From Bacteroidota bacterium (GTDB lineage: Bacteria; Bacteroidota; Bacteroidia; Bacteroidales; JAGONC01), in the NCBI GenBank assembly GCA_026391695.1, contig JAPLDP010000032.1, forward strand, positions 1 through 61,206: a stretch of DNA of 61,206 nucleotides. Reading direction: 5' to 3'. The notes below the pieces were generated by a model. It saw only the letters and a program-made list of their open reading frames with translations. It made no database searches and was not told where the DNA came from. A program made the position numbers and the translations under genes. This document shows, in pieces, positions 1 to 8,566 of this stretch. The first letter of the stretch is position 1. Every line of letters begins with the position of its first letter.

Positions 1-45
1 GCGAAATTGCTCATCAAATAGTCCGTAGGATTTATTTTTACGCAT
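1..45 (-). CDS. Start of an IS5-like transposase (partial, runs off the window)
   Basis: The minus strand opens with ATG at 45 and reads MRKNKSYGLFDEQFR before the window ends. The 'GLFDE-x-FR' opening resembles the N-terminus of IS5/IS1182-type transposases common in Bacteroidota. A Bacteroidota -7 box (TATTTTTG on the minus strand, 69-62) lies 17 nt upstream, which supports a real gene start. Only 15 codons are visible, so the family call is tentative; any DNA-mobilising function is inferred from this resemblance. Confidence 0.4.
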   Translation of the reverse strand, partial: MRKNKSYGLFDEQFR

Positions 46-374
46 TTTTCTATGTTTTATACAAAAATACGCATTATTAATATATCAAAATATTGATATT
101 CAAATAGTTATTAACATTTTAGTATTTAGAAGTACCCATAACTATTATTAATTAGTTACAAAATTCTTCCTTTGAGTAAATACAAAATAAGATTTCATAT
201 CTTTGTGACAAATATACGACATAAATTCAGCAGAACCGCAGAATTTTATCAACAAAAAATAAATTACCTCTTTTATTCGAACTATGAATTAAAAAAAGGA
301 ACCAAAAATCCTAAAATTAGTCTTATTTTTAGAGTTTGATTTTTGCTTATGTAATCAGCTTTAACCGTACTATT
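46..374. other. AT-rich intergenic region between the IS-like gene and mod
   Basis: This stretch is very AT-rich and contains no convincing gene. It holds the -7 box of the minus-strand transposase at 62-69. I found no clear TAnnTTTG box for mod. The outer end of the putative insertion sequence should lie here, but no second inverted repeat is visible to define it. Confidence 0.5.
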
Positions 375-2087
375 ATGCCCACCCTCCATTTCAAAGGCAA
401 AACCTTCATTCAGAACCACCACCTGGCAGTGAAATACCATCAATTGGTGCCCCGGAAGGACTTAAGTTTGACTGAAAATGTTTCGCTAAGTGATAATCTC
501 ATCATCCATGGCGATAACCTTCTTGCACTTAAAGCGCTTTTACCAACCTATGGAGGAAGAGTTAAATGTGTATGTATTGACCCACCTTATAATACCGGTA
601 ACGAAAACTGGGTTTACAACGACAACGTGAACAGCCCCATGATGCAGGAATGGCTTGGCAAAGTTGTGGATAAAGACGACCTGACCCGCCATGATAAATG
701 GCTGTGCATGATGATGCCGAAATTAAAACTTCTAAGAGAATTGTTATCAGCAGATGGTGCAATTTTTATAACCCTTGATGATACTGAGATTCATCGATGT
801 AAAATGTTGATGGATGAGATCTTTGATGAAAATAATTTTGTTATCAACATTGTCTGGCAAGCAAGAAAATCAGTACAAAATGATACAGATATAAGTTTAT
901 CACATAATCATATATTAGTCTACGCAAAAAATAGAAGAATAGAAGAAAGAAGACTTAAGAAAAGCAATGAAGCTCAATGGTATTCATTACCTGGATTCGT
1001 TTTTTATCCTTTAATGCTACAAAAGTCTAAGTTTTTAAATCCTGACAACGATCCCAGAGGTCCTTGGAAAGCAGATCCCTTTGATGCTCCTGGAGTTAGG
1101 AAAAACTTAGAATATGATATAATAAACCCCAATACTGGAGAAGTATTTAATCCTCCTCTTGGGAGACATTGGAGGACAGAAGAAAAGAATTATATTGATT
1201 TTTTAAATGATAATCGAATACTGTTTGGTAAACAGGGTAAAAGCGGACCACAGCTTAAAGTTTTTTGGGATGAAAAAAAGGAATATGGAGAAATTGAAAC
1301 CTCTTGGTGGGGTGATGGTTCAATGGAAAGCTATCTTGAAAATGAGATTGATATTGAAATGGTAGAAAAGTTCACTAACTATGGTACGACTACTAAAGGT
1401 TCACAATTACTTCAGCAAATTTTTGACGGACAAAAGAAATTTGAAAATCCAAAACCAATTGAACTTATAAAACACATATTAATAAGTGCATCAGCAAAAA
1501 ATTCAATAATTCTTGACTCCTTTGCCGGTTCCGGCACAACCGCTCATGCGGTTTTAGACCAGAACAAAGAAGATGGTGGCAACCGGAAGTTTATTCTCGT
1601 AGAGTGTGAAGATTATGCTAACACCATTACAGCCGAGCGCGTGCGGCGAGTGATTAAAGGTGTGCCCACGGCTAAAAATGAAAACCTGCGAAATGGATTG
1701 GGAGGTACCTTCAGCTTCTTTGAATTGGGAGATCCCATTGAAATCGATAGCTTACTCAAAGGCGAAAATATGCCCTCCTATACCGAATTTGCCCGCTATC
1801 TGTTTTACACCGCGACGGGAGAAGAATTTGACGAGAGTAAAGTAGTTGAAGATAACGGCTACATCGGCGAAAGCCGTAACTATGAAATCTACCTCTTCTA
1901 TAAACCGGATATCGAATGGCTGAAGAAAAATGCCCTTACACTGGATATAGCAAGATCCCTTCCTTCTGCAAAAGGAAAACAACGCCTGGTTTTTGCACCG
2001 GCGAAATATATTGATGATCAGACATTACAGGAGCTGCGCATCGATTTTTGCCAGTTACCTTATGAAATATACCGGATGAAAAAATAA
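375..2087 (+). CDS. mod: Type III-like DNA methyltransferase (Mod subunit)
   Basis: A 570-residue DNA N6-adenine or N4-cytosine methyltransferase that modifies the recognition site of a type III-like restriction system. Seen: catalytic motif DPPYNTGN near residue 83, followed far downstream by the AdoMet-binding motif LDSFAGSGTT near residue 380, which is the beta-class motif order used by Mod proteins. The part between them (about residues 165-375) should contain the target recognition domain and is more AT-rich than both ends. I chose ATG 375 because an upstream start at 336 adds only an untypical MIFAYVISFNRTI. The gene starts an operon with the peptidase, PIN-like and helicase genes; gaps are 11, 3 and 2 nt. 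Confidence 0.88.
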   Translation: MPTLHFKGKTFIQNHHLAVKYHQLVPRKDLSLTENVSLSDNLIIHGDNLLALKALLPTYGGRVKCVCIDPPYNTGNENWVYNDNVNSPMMQEWLGKVVDKDDLTRHDKWLCMMMPKLKLLRELLSADGAIFITLDDTEIHRCKMLMDEIFDENNFVINIVWQARKSVQNDTDISLSHNHILVYAKNRRIEERRLKKSNEAQWYSLPGFVFYPLMLQKSKFLNPDNDPRGPWKADPFDAPGVRKNLEYDIINPNTGEVFNPPLGRHWRTEEKNYIDFLNDNRILFGKQGKSGPQLKVFWDEKKEYGEIETSWWGDGSMESYLENEIDIEMVEKFTNYGTTTKGSQLLQQIFDGQKKFENPKPIELIKHILISASAKNSIILDSFAGSGTTAHAVLDQNKEDGGNRKFILVECEDYANTITAERVRRVIKGVPTAKNENLRNGLGGTFSFFELGDPIEIDSLLKGENMPSYTEFARYLFYTATGEEFDESKVVEDNGYIGESRNYEIYLFYKPDIEWLKKNALTLDIARSLPSAKGKQRLVFAPAKYIDDQTLQELRIDFCQLPYEIYRMKK

Positions 2088-2098
2088 ATGGTGATACT

Positions 2099-3244
2099 AT
2101 GGGAAAAAGATCATTTTCAGTGCCGGTGGAGCCTGCTGTCATGACCTGGGCCAGGGATAGCATGGGCTTTTCACGCAAAGAAGCCGCTTTAAAACTCAAG
2201 GTAACCGAAGCGATGCTGACAAAGTGGGAGACTGGCCATCAAAGGCCTAAACTTACTGAGATCGAAAAGATGGCGAAAGTGTATCAGCGTCCCCTTGCCA
2301 TGTTTCTTTTCAGTTCGCCTCCTGTTGAGCCGTCTGTTCCCTCAGATTACCGCACTGCCATGTCGGAGCCGCTCAAGCCTCTCACCCCCGGAACACGTGT
2401 TGTCATCAGGAAAGCACGCGGCTTGTTAGCTTCCGCCATAGAACTGCAAAAGGAACTTAGAATTGAGACAATTCCCTTTACATTGAAGGCATCGATGCAT
2501 GATAATCCCGAACTGGTAGCTGCGACGGTACGTCAGGATATTCTACGTGGTAACTTCAATATTACATCCATTTCAGATTCGCAAGGCGCTTTACGGTTAT
2601 GGAAGTCCCAACTTGAGTATGCAGGAATTTTCATCTTTCAACTTTCCATTTCTCAAAAAGAAATCAAGGGATTTTCATTTATCGAAGATGGCATACCGGT
2701 TATCGTCATCAACAAAAGCGACGAGCTGAATTCCAGAATTTTCTCTCTCTTTCATGAACTGGGACACATTCTGCTGGGAGATTGCGGGATTTGTAACATG
2801 CTTGAAGCAGAACATGCTACCGCTATTGAAAAATTATGTAACCATTTCGCAGGAGCTTTTCTTGTGCCCGAACGAAAGTTGCTTTCACATAAAATTGTGA
2901 CCGGGCATGGTACTTCATTTATCTGGGATAATAATGAGCTTAAAGAAATTGCCGGCCATTTCAAAGTGAGTAAGGAAGTCATTTTAAGACGTCTTTTAAC
3001 ACTCGGAAAAACAACTACTCCGGTTTACCAGCAATGGCGGGCTGATCAAATGAAGGTGTTTATTCCTTATGGCAAAAAAAGAGCTGATAAGGTAAAATCA
3101 ATTGTCGAGGAAAGGGGGATTAAATATGTATCGATGGTATTTGATGCCTTTGAAAAGAGCAAGATCAATACACTTGAAATGGCTGAATATCTTGACGTCA
3201 GAACCAATCAACTGTCACGGGTTGAAGAATATATTTCGGACTGA
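2099..3244 (+). CDS. XRE-family HTH protein with ImmA/IrrE zinc peptidase domain
   Basis: A 381-residue regulator/protease. The N-terminal ~70 residues form an XRE helix-turn-helix (TWARDSMGFSRKEAALKL... WETGHQRPKLTEIE). A peptidase domain follows with the zinc-binding HExxH motif as FHELGHILLG near residue 220. ImmA-type proteases cleave repressors, and HTH-ImmA fusions often act as the antitoxin-like or regulatory partner of a toxin. It lies 11 nt after mod and 3 nt before the PIN-like gene, so it is co-transcribed and probably controls that neighbour. The target is not known from the sequence. Confidence 0.85.
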   Translation: MGKRSFSVPVEPAVMTWARDSMGFSRKEAALKLKVTEAMLTKWETGHQRPKLTEIEKMAKVYQRPLAMFLFSSPPVEPSVPSDYRTAMSEPLKPLTPGTRVVIRKARGLLASAIELQKELRIETIPFTLKASMHDNPELVAATVRQDILRGNFNITSISDSQGALRLWKSQLEYAGIFIFQLSISQKEIKGFSFIEDGIPVIVINKSDELNSRIFSLFHELGHILLGDCGICNMLEAEHATAIEKLCNHFAGAFLVPERKLLSHKIVTGHGTSFIWDNNELKEIAGHFKVSKEVILRRLLTLGKTTTPVYQQWRADQMKVFIPYGKKRADKVKSIVEERGIKYVSMVFDAFEKSKINTLEMAEYLDVRTNQLSRVEEYISD

Positions 3245-3247
3245 ACT

Positions 3248-3745
3248 GTGAAAATTTCATTCGAGACTACATATTGCATTGATACCAGCTCGTTGATCGA
3301 CTTAAAGAAAAAATATCCTCCGGATTCATTTTTTAAAGCTATCTGGGATGATATCGGAGAAATGGTCAAGGAAGGGAATTTCTTTACGATTGAACTGGTG
3401 ATTGAGGAGTTAAATAAGTTTGAAGATAAAAATGACTTCCTGGTTTCGTGGATCAATCATCACAAACATAAATTGATTTTACACATAACATCGGAAGTCT
3501 GGACAGCAGGAAAAATAATAATGAAAGAGCATCCGGAATTATTGAAAGAAGAAAAACAGGTAAAATATATTCCGGAAGCTGATCCGTTTCTTATTGCAAC
3601 AGCCATGGTTAATAACCTCATAATCATTACTGAAGAGAATAAAACAAGTCATAACCGGATACCGGCTGTGTCGGAGTTTTACGGAGTAAGGTGCATAAAT
3701 TTGTTAGAATTCTTTGAGGAAAGAGGATATAAAATTATCAGGTAA
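3248..3745 (+). CDS. DUF4411 PIN-like protein, possible toxin
   Basis: A 165-residue protein starting with GTG, 3 nt after the HTH-peptidase stop. It has the acidic pattern of PIN nucleases: CIDTSSLIDL near residue 10, an EEL motif near 58, EADPFLIATA near 116 and ITEEN near 132. This matches the DUF4411 family, which is often found next to XRE/ImmA proteins. The likely role is RNA cleavage as the toxin of a two-gene module, inferred from family and context. No activity can be read directly from the sequence. Confidence 0.78.
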   Translation: MKISFETTYCIDTSSLIDLKKKYPPDSFFKAIWDDIGEMVKEGNFFTIELVIEELNKFEDKNDFLVSWINHHKHKLILHITSEVWTAGKIIMKEHPELLKEEKQVKYIPEADPFLIATAMVNNLIIITEENKTSHNRIPAVSEFYGVRCINLLEFFEERGYKIIR

Positions 3746-3747
3746 AC

Positions 3748-6285
3748 ATGCGACTAAAGAACTATCAGGAAAAGGTATTGCATGAACTTCAGATCTATCT
3801 GGATGCTGTATCAACGTTCAGAATGAAGTATGATAAGGCTGTAAAAGATGATCCTGATATTGCCAGAGATTATGATTTCCCGCGTCGTGCATGGGAGCAA
3901 GCGACAGGCAGGCAAATTTACTACTCCAAAACGAACGGACTTGGGCAACCTGTTCCTGACCTCTACTTCAAAGTGCCGACGGGCGGTGGTAAAACGGTTC
4001 TGGCCTGTCATGCCATTGATCAGATACATAAGTCATACTTAAAAAAACAATGCGGACTTGTTCTCTGGATTGTCCCCACCACACAAATATACCGGCAGAC
4101 CATTGCTGCGCTGAAAAACCGTGAGCATCCGTACCGTCAGGTTTTGGATATATCAAGCGGCGGAAGGATATTGATAAAAGAAAAAACCGAACACTTCAAC
4201 AGGCTTGATGTGGAAGAGAATCTTATGGTTCTCATGCTGATGCTTCCGTCTGCCAACCGCCAGAATAAAGAAACACTGAAAATATTTCAAGACGCAGGCG
4301 GATTTACAGATTTTTTTCCTCCGGAAGATAATTTTCCTGCCCAATTAGCATTACTTAAATCAGTCAAAAACCTCCATTGCTTCAGCATAGAAGGTGAAAT
4401 ATTTACAACCCAGATCAAAACTTCCCTGGGTAATACACTCAGATTATTAAATCCACTGGTCATTATAGATGAGGGTCACAAAGCTTATAGTGAAGGGGCA
4501 CGCAATACCATCAGGAATTTCAATCCATCTTTCATACTGGAGCTTTCAGCCACTCCACCGGCAGTGAGCAACAAGCTGGTCGAAATTACCGGACGTGAGT
4601 TGAATGAGGAAGAGATGATTAAACTCGATATCCATCTGATCAATAAAACCAGCCTGGATTGGAAAGACACCATGCTTGCCAGCCTGGAGAAACGGGATGA
4701 ATTGGAACGAAAATCAAAAGAATATGAACAGAATACCGGGGAGTATATCCGTCCGATTTGTTTAATACAAGTGGAACGCACAGGCAGGGATCAGATTGGA
4801 ACGGAATTTATCCATTCAGAGGACGTCAAGGCTTATCTCATAAAGCAATGTAATGTACCCGAGGAAAATATTGCTATTAAAAGCAGTGAGAAGGACGATA
4901 TTGAAGGACTAGATCTGTTTGCCAGAGAGTGCGGAATCAGGTATATCATCACAAAACAGGCGCTTCAGGAGGGATGGGATTGCGCCTTCGCCTATGTGCT
5001 CACCATTTTGACAAATCCTTCTTCTGCAACAGGTATAACCCAATTGATAGGCCGGATACTCCGACAACCTTCCGCCAGGAAAACCAAAATCGCCGAATTG
5101 GATGAATCGTATGTTTTCACTTTCCGGCAAAGCGCTGCCCAATTGGTCAGGGAGATAAAAGCAGGTCTTGAAGGCGAAGGTCTTGGCGACGTGGCAGGCC
5201 GCATTGTACATGACGAGGGCGACAGCGCTGAAGGAACCATTAAAGAACGCGAAACCTCTTTCAGAGCCGGTTTTAAGAAATTTGAAGGGAAAATATACCT
5301 GCCTAAGTTTGTGGTGCAGGAAAATAATACCTGGCGTGACCTGAATTTCGAAATGGATATTCTCCAGTATATTGATTGGGAAAAGATTAATATTGAAGAA
5401 ATTAAAAACATTTCACTTACGGAGACAAGAGAGAAGGAACAGGAATTAATTCTTGGTTTAAGCGATATTACCAGCGAGCTGATCAAAGAAAAAGACCGGC
5501 AGGAAAGAACCGGAACCCTTGAAATTGATAAAGCCTTTATGGCCAGACAACTGAGTGAGATTGTGCCCAATCCATGGATTGCCTGGCAAATCGGTCATGA
5601 TGCCTTAAATCTGCTATCAGATCAATTTGATTCAGATAAAATCAGCACCAACTTTATTTTCATCATCGAAGAACTTAAAAAGCTGATTTTAAAGGAAAAA
5701 GACCGGTTAGCTGAAATGATATTTAAAAATTTAATTGCAGAGAAAAAATTACTCTTTTTCTTGATTACTGAAACAGGGGGATTCAAAATACCCCCTCGGC
5801 TTAAAGTCAGAAGTAGCCGGAGTCTTAACCGGAATGATAACTCATCTATTCAAAGGTCTTTGTTCGATTATGTTCCGGAAGAGGAGTTCAATGAACTGGA
5901 AAAATCAATTGCCGTTTATCTGGATGAACAGGAAAAGTTATTATGGTGGTACCGAAATATCAGCAGACAGGACTATTTTATCCAGGGTTGGAAAAAGAAT
6001 AAAATATACCCTGATTTTATAAGCACGGACCGTGGCGCAGAAGATGAAGATGATTTTACCGCTATATATGTCCTCGAAACAAAAGGTGTATATCTGAAAA
6101 ATGAAGACACAAAGTATAAACAGGATGTGTTTACACTTTGTAATGAACTCGGAACAAAAAAAGCCTGGAAGGAGCTGGATTTGGATTTTCCTGATAAAAA
6201 ATTTGAATTTCAGATCATCTATGAAGATGAATGGCAGGAAAAGATAAATAAAATCTACGCCACTGATGCTGTCAAACAAAGGTGA
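3748..6285 (+). CDS. res: Type III-like restriction enzyme, helicase-nuclease (Res subunit)
   Basis: An 845-residue superfamily 2 helicase with a C-terminal nuclease. Seen: Walker A VPTGGGKTVL near residue 76, Walker B DEGHKAYSEG near 242, SATPP near 269, TKQALQEGWDCAFAYVLT near 400 and QLIGRILRQP near 432 (helicase motifs V and VI). Near the C-terminus, YPDFIS followed by VLETKG forms a PD-(D/E)xK nuclease site. It starts 2 nt after the PIN-like gene. Res and Mod would act together, using ATP to translocate and cut unmodified DNA. Its last 20 bp overlap the transketolase start. Confidence 0.88.
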   Translation: MRLKNYQEKVLHELQIYLDAVSTFRMKYDKAVKDDPDIARDYDFPRRAWEQATGRQIYYSKTNGLGQPVPDLYFKVPTGGGKTVLACHAIDQIHKSYLKKQCGLVLWIVPTTQIYRQTIAALKNREHPYRQVLDISSGGRILIKEKTEHFNRLDVEENLMVLMLMLPSANRQNKETLKIFQDAGGFTDFFPPEDNFPAQLALLKSVKNLHCFSIEGEIFTTQIKTSLGNTLRLLNPLVIIDEGHKAYSEGARNTIRNFNPSFILELSATPPAVSNKLVEITGRELNEEEMIKLDIHLINKTSLDWKDTMLASLEKRDELERKSKEYEQNTGEYIRPICLIQVERTGRDQIGTEFIHSEDVKAYLIKQCNVPEENIAIKSSEKDDIEGLDLFARECGIRYIITKQALQEGWDCAFAYVLTILTNPSSATGITQLIGRILRQPSARKTKIAELDESYVFTFRQSAAQLVREIKAGLEGEGLGDVAGRIVHDEGDSAEGTIKERETSFRAGFKKFEGKIYLPKFVVQENNTWRDLNFEMDILQYIDWEKINIEEIKNISLTETREKEQELILGLSDITSELIKEKDRQERTGTLEIDKAFMARQLSEIVPNPWIAWQIGHDALNLLSDQFDSDKISTNFIFIIEELKKLILKEKDRLAEMIFKNLIAEKKLLFFLITETGGFKIPPRLKVRSSRSLNRNDNSSIQRSLFDYVPEEEFNELEKSIAVYLDEQEKLLWWYRNISRQDYFIQGWKKNKIYPDFISTDRGAEDEDDFTAIYVLETKGVYLKNEDTKYKQDVFTLCNELGTKKAWKELDLDFPDKKFEFQIIYEDEWQEKINKIYATDAVKQR

Positions 6286-7219
6286 TAAATCCACCAAAAC
6301 CGGCTTCGGCGAAGGTGTTCTCGAACTCGGAAGGCGTCATCCCAATGTCATTGGCATCGGAGCCGACATCACGGCATCCGTTGGCATGAATCTCTTTGCA
6401 GACGTTTTTCCTGATCGTTTTATCTCCCTCGGCATAGCCGAACAGAATTGTGCCGGCGTGGCTGCCGGACTTGCTTTGGCAGGAAAGCTGCCTGTCTTCG
6501 CCACCTATGGCGTGTTCGCGGCAATGCGGACGACAGATCAGATAAGGGTGTCGATCTGTTACAACAATCTCCATGTCATCATCGGCGGCGCTCATGCAGG
6601 CATCTCTGTCGGTCCTGATGGCGCCACGCACCAAGCGCTGGAAGATATGGCCGTTATGCGGGTCCTGCCCAACATGACCGTGCTGTCGCCATGCGATGCC
6701 CAGCAGGCATTTATGGCTACCATTGCCGCTGCCGAACAGGTGAAGGGACCTGTGTATGTCCGCTTCGGAAGAGAGCCGGTACCCAATTTTACCGGTGCCG
6801 ATCTGGAATTCATTGTCGGCAAGGCACAAGTGCTTCATGAAGGCGATGACCTAACCATCATTTCAACCGGCCACCTCACCTGGGAGGCCTTGCAGGCTGC
6901 TTATATGCTAGAAGAAAAGAATATACACGCCAGGGTTGTTAACGTCCATACCATCAAGCCCATTGATGAGGAGATGATTATCAAATGTGCAAAAGAGACA
7001 GGAGCTATTCTGACGGCTGAGGAGCATCAGGTCACCGGAGGACTAGGCAGCGCCGTGGCAGAAGTAATAGTAAAGCGTCACCCGGTTCCTATGGATTTCA
7101 TCGGGATGAAAGATTGCTTTGGCGAGTCGGGCAAACCGGAGGAATTGCTTGAGAAATACGGAATGAAGGCGCAACATATAGCCAAAGCAACTACAAAATT
7201 AATATTAAGAAAAAACTAA
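6266..7219 (+). CDS. Transketolase, C-terminal subunit
   Basis: A 317-residue protein matching the pyrimidine-binding plus C-terminal domains of a split transketolase (pentose phosphate pathway). Seen: STKTGFGEGVLELGRRHPNV at the start, SLGIAEQNCAGVAAGLAL, GPDGATHQALEDMAVMR and EEHQVTGGLGSAVAEV. It needs an N-terminal subunit that binds thiamine diphosphate; in Bacteroidota this is normally the adjacent upstream gene, but here the upstream DNA is the restriction operon. The only plausible ATG (6266) lies inside the last codons of res. Base composition is more GC-rich than the R-M genes. Confidence 0.88.
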   Translation: MLSNKGDKSTKTGFGEGVLELGRRHPNVIGIGADITASVGMNLFADVFPDRFISLGIAEQNCAGVAAGLALAGKLPVFATYGVFAAMRTTDQIRVSICYNNLHVIIGGAHAGISVGPDGATHQALEDMAVMRVLPNMTVLSPCDAQQAFMATIAAAEQVKGPVYVRFGREPVPNFTGADLEFIVGKAQVLHEGDDLTIISTGHLTWEALQAAYMLEEKNIHARVVNVHTIKPIDEEMIIKCAKETGAILTAEEHQVTGGLGSAVAEVIVKRHPVPMDFIGMKDCFGESGKPEELLEKYGMKAQHIAKATTKLILRKN

Positions 7220-7238
7220 AATTTTTCAATATATTTCA

Positions 7239-7843
7239 CCCTCGACTTCAGTCGTGGGATGGGAAATAAATTCTCAACGCTCTCTATAAAAACCGTTTAA
7301 ACGGTTTCCAGATTTATATTATTCTTCCGCATCCCACAGCTAAAGCTGTGGGTCAATTATTACATTCATTTGCATTCACACAGCTTAAGCTGTGGGCTAA
7401 TTACTACAATCATTTATAACTCACCCACGACTTTAGTCGTGGGATAATGACTTCAGTCGCGGGAAATAATGCTCAACGCTCTCTATAAAAACCGTTTAAA
7501 CGGTTTCCAGATTTATATTATTCTTCCGCATTCCCACAGCTAAAGCTGTGGGTCAATTACTACATTCATTTGCATTCCCACAGCTTAAGCTGTGGGCTAA
7601 TTACTACAATCATTTATACCTCACCCACGACTTTAGTCGTGGGAAAATAACTTTAGTCGCGGGAAATAAATTCTCAACGCTCTCTATAAAAACCGTTTAA
7701 ACGGTTTCCAGATTACTCTTATTCTTCCGCATCCCACAGCTAAAGCAGTGGGTCAATTACTACATTCATTTGCATTCCCACAGCTTAAGCTGTGGGCTAA
7801 TTACTACAATCATTTATAACTCACCCACGACTTTAGTCGTGGG
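7239..7843. repeat. Three tandem ~200-bp palindrome modules (REP/BIME-like)
   Basis: Three modules start near 7239, 7448 and 7650. Each contains in order: a GACTTCAGTCG-type palindrome, the 18-bp palindrome AAACCGTTTAAACGGTTT (cores at 7291, 7490, 7691), CCCACAGCTAAAGCTGTGGG, CCCACAGCTTAAGCTGTGGG and CCCACGACTTTAGTCGTGGG. The spacers are also nearly identical. The period is 199-201 bp. The modules flank a Y1 transposase and a fourth copy lies beyond it, as expected for REP sequences mobilised by a REP-associated tyrosine transposase. Confidence 0.9.
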
Positions 7844-7922
7844 ATAGTTAAATATTTGATAAAAAATATACACACATAGGGTCACATTTGACCTTATATC
7901 GGATTAATTATAAAAAACCTCC
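7844..7922 (+). promoter_or_regulatory. Leader of the Y1 transposase
   Basis: A 79-bp stretch between the last palindrome module and the transposase start. It contains the imperfect palindrome GGTCACATTTGACC around 7880 and an AT-rich run. No clear TAnnTTTG box is seen. Confidence 0.3.
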
Positions 7923-8354
7923 ATGTCACATTCCTATACGAAATTGCTAATACATCTTATTTTGGTCACAAAGGACCGGGAGATACTTATAGGTGCAGAA
8001 ATCCGTGATCCTCTTTACAGCCATCTTAAAAATGAATTTAAACTTTGTAAAAGCACCGTAATCGCTATCAATGGAACAAGCAATCATGTTCATCTCCTTA
8101 TTCAAATACCTCCTCAAATAGCATTAACGGATCTTGTAAAACAAGTAAAGGGCGAGACATCACACTGGATAAACAGTCAGAATTTGATGACTGGGAAATT
8201 CACCTGGCAACCGGGGTATAGTGCTTTTTCAGTAGGCAGGAAAAACGCTGATGTAGTCAAGGAGTATATTTATAATCAGACTGAGCATCATAAGAAGACA
8301 AGTTTCCAGGAGGAGTATCAACTCTTTTTAAAAGTGCACGGACTTATAAAATAA
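7923..8354 (+). CDS. IS200/RAYT-like Y1 (HUH) transposase
   Basis: A 143-residue Y1 transposase. Seen: the HUH metal site as HVHLLI (His55, His57) and the C-terminal catalytic tyrosine region EYIYNQTEHHK (Tyr115/Tyr117). Such enzymes cut and rejoin single-stranded DNA at hairpins. There is no TnpB and no ordinary insertion sequence boundary; instead the gene is embedded in palindrome modules, three before and one after. This makes a REP-associated, possibly domesticated role likely. The length is slightly under the usual ~150 residues, but both motifs are intact. Confidence 0.85.
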   Translation: MSHSYTKLLIHLILVTKDREILIGAEIRDPLYSHLKNEFKLCKSTVIAINGTSNHVHLLIQIPPQIALTDLVKQVKGETSHWINSQNLMTGKFTWQPGYSAFSVGRKNADVVKEYIYNQTEHHKKTSFQEEYQLFLKVHGLIK

Positions 8355-8371
8355 TCTTCCTATTTATCTCA

Positions 8372-8566
8372 CCCACGACTTCAGTCGTGGGATACAAATT
8401 CATTATTTCTGCGCATTTTTTAAAACCGTTTAAACGGTTTCCACATTACTCATATTCTTCCGCATCCCACAGCTGAAGCTGTGGGTCAATTACTCCTGCA
8501 AACCCACAGCTAAAGCTGTGGGCTAATTACTATATTCATTATCTTACCCACGACTTCAGTCGTGGG
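8372..8566. repeat. Fourth palindrome module, running into truA
   Basis: A diverged copy of the ~200-bp module: palindromes at 8372-8391, 8424-8440, 8466-8485, 8503-8522 and 8547-8566. The last one (CCCACGACTTCAGTCGTGGG) is inside the truA reading frame and supplies its C-terminal codons. This module also fills the whole gap between the transposase and truA. Confidence 0.88.

Noticed and set aside
7239-8566. Possible CRISPR array from regular repeats
   Set aside because: Period is ~200 bp, spacers are themselves conserved, and no cas genes are near. The units are palindrome modules around a Y1 transposase.
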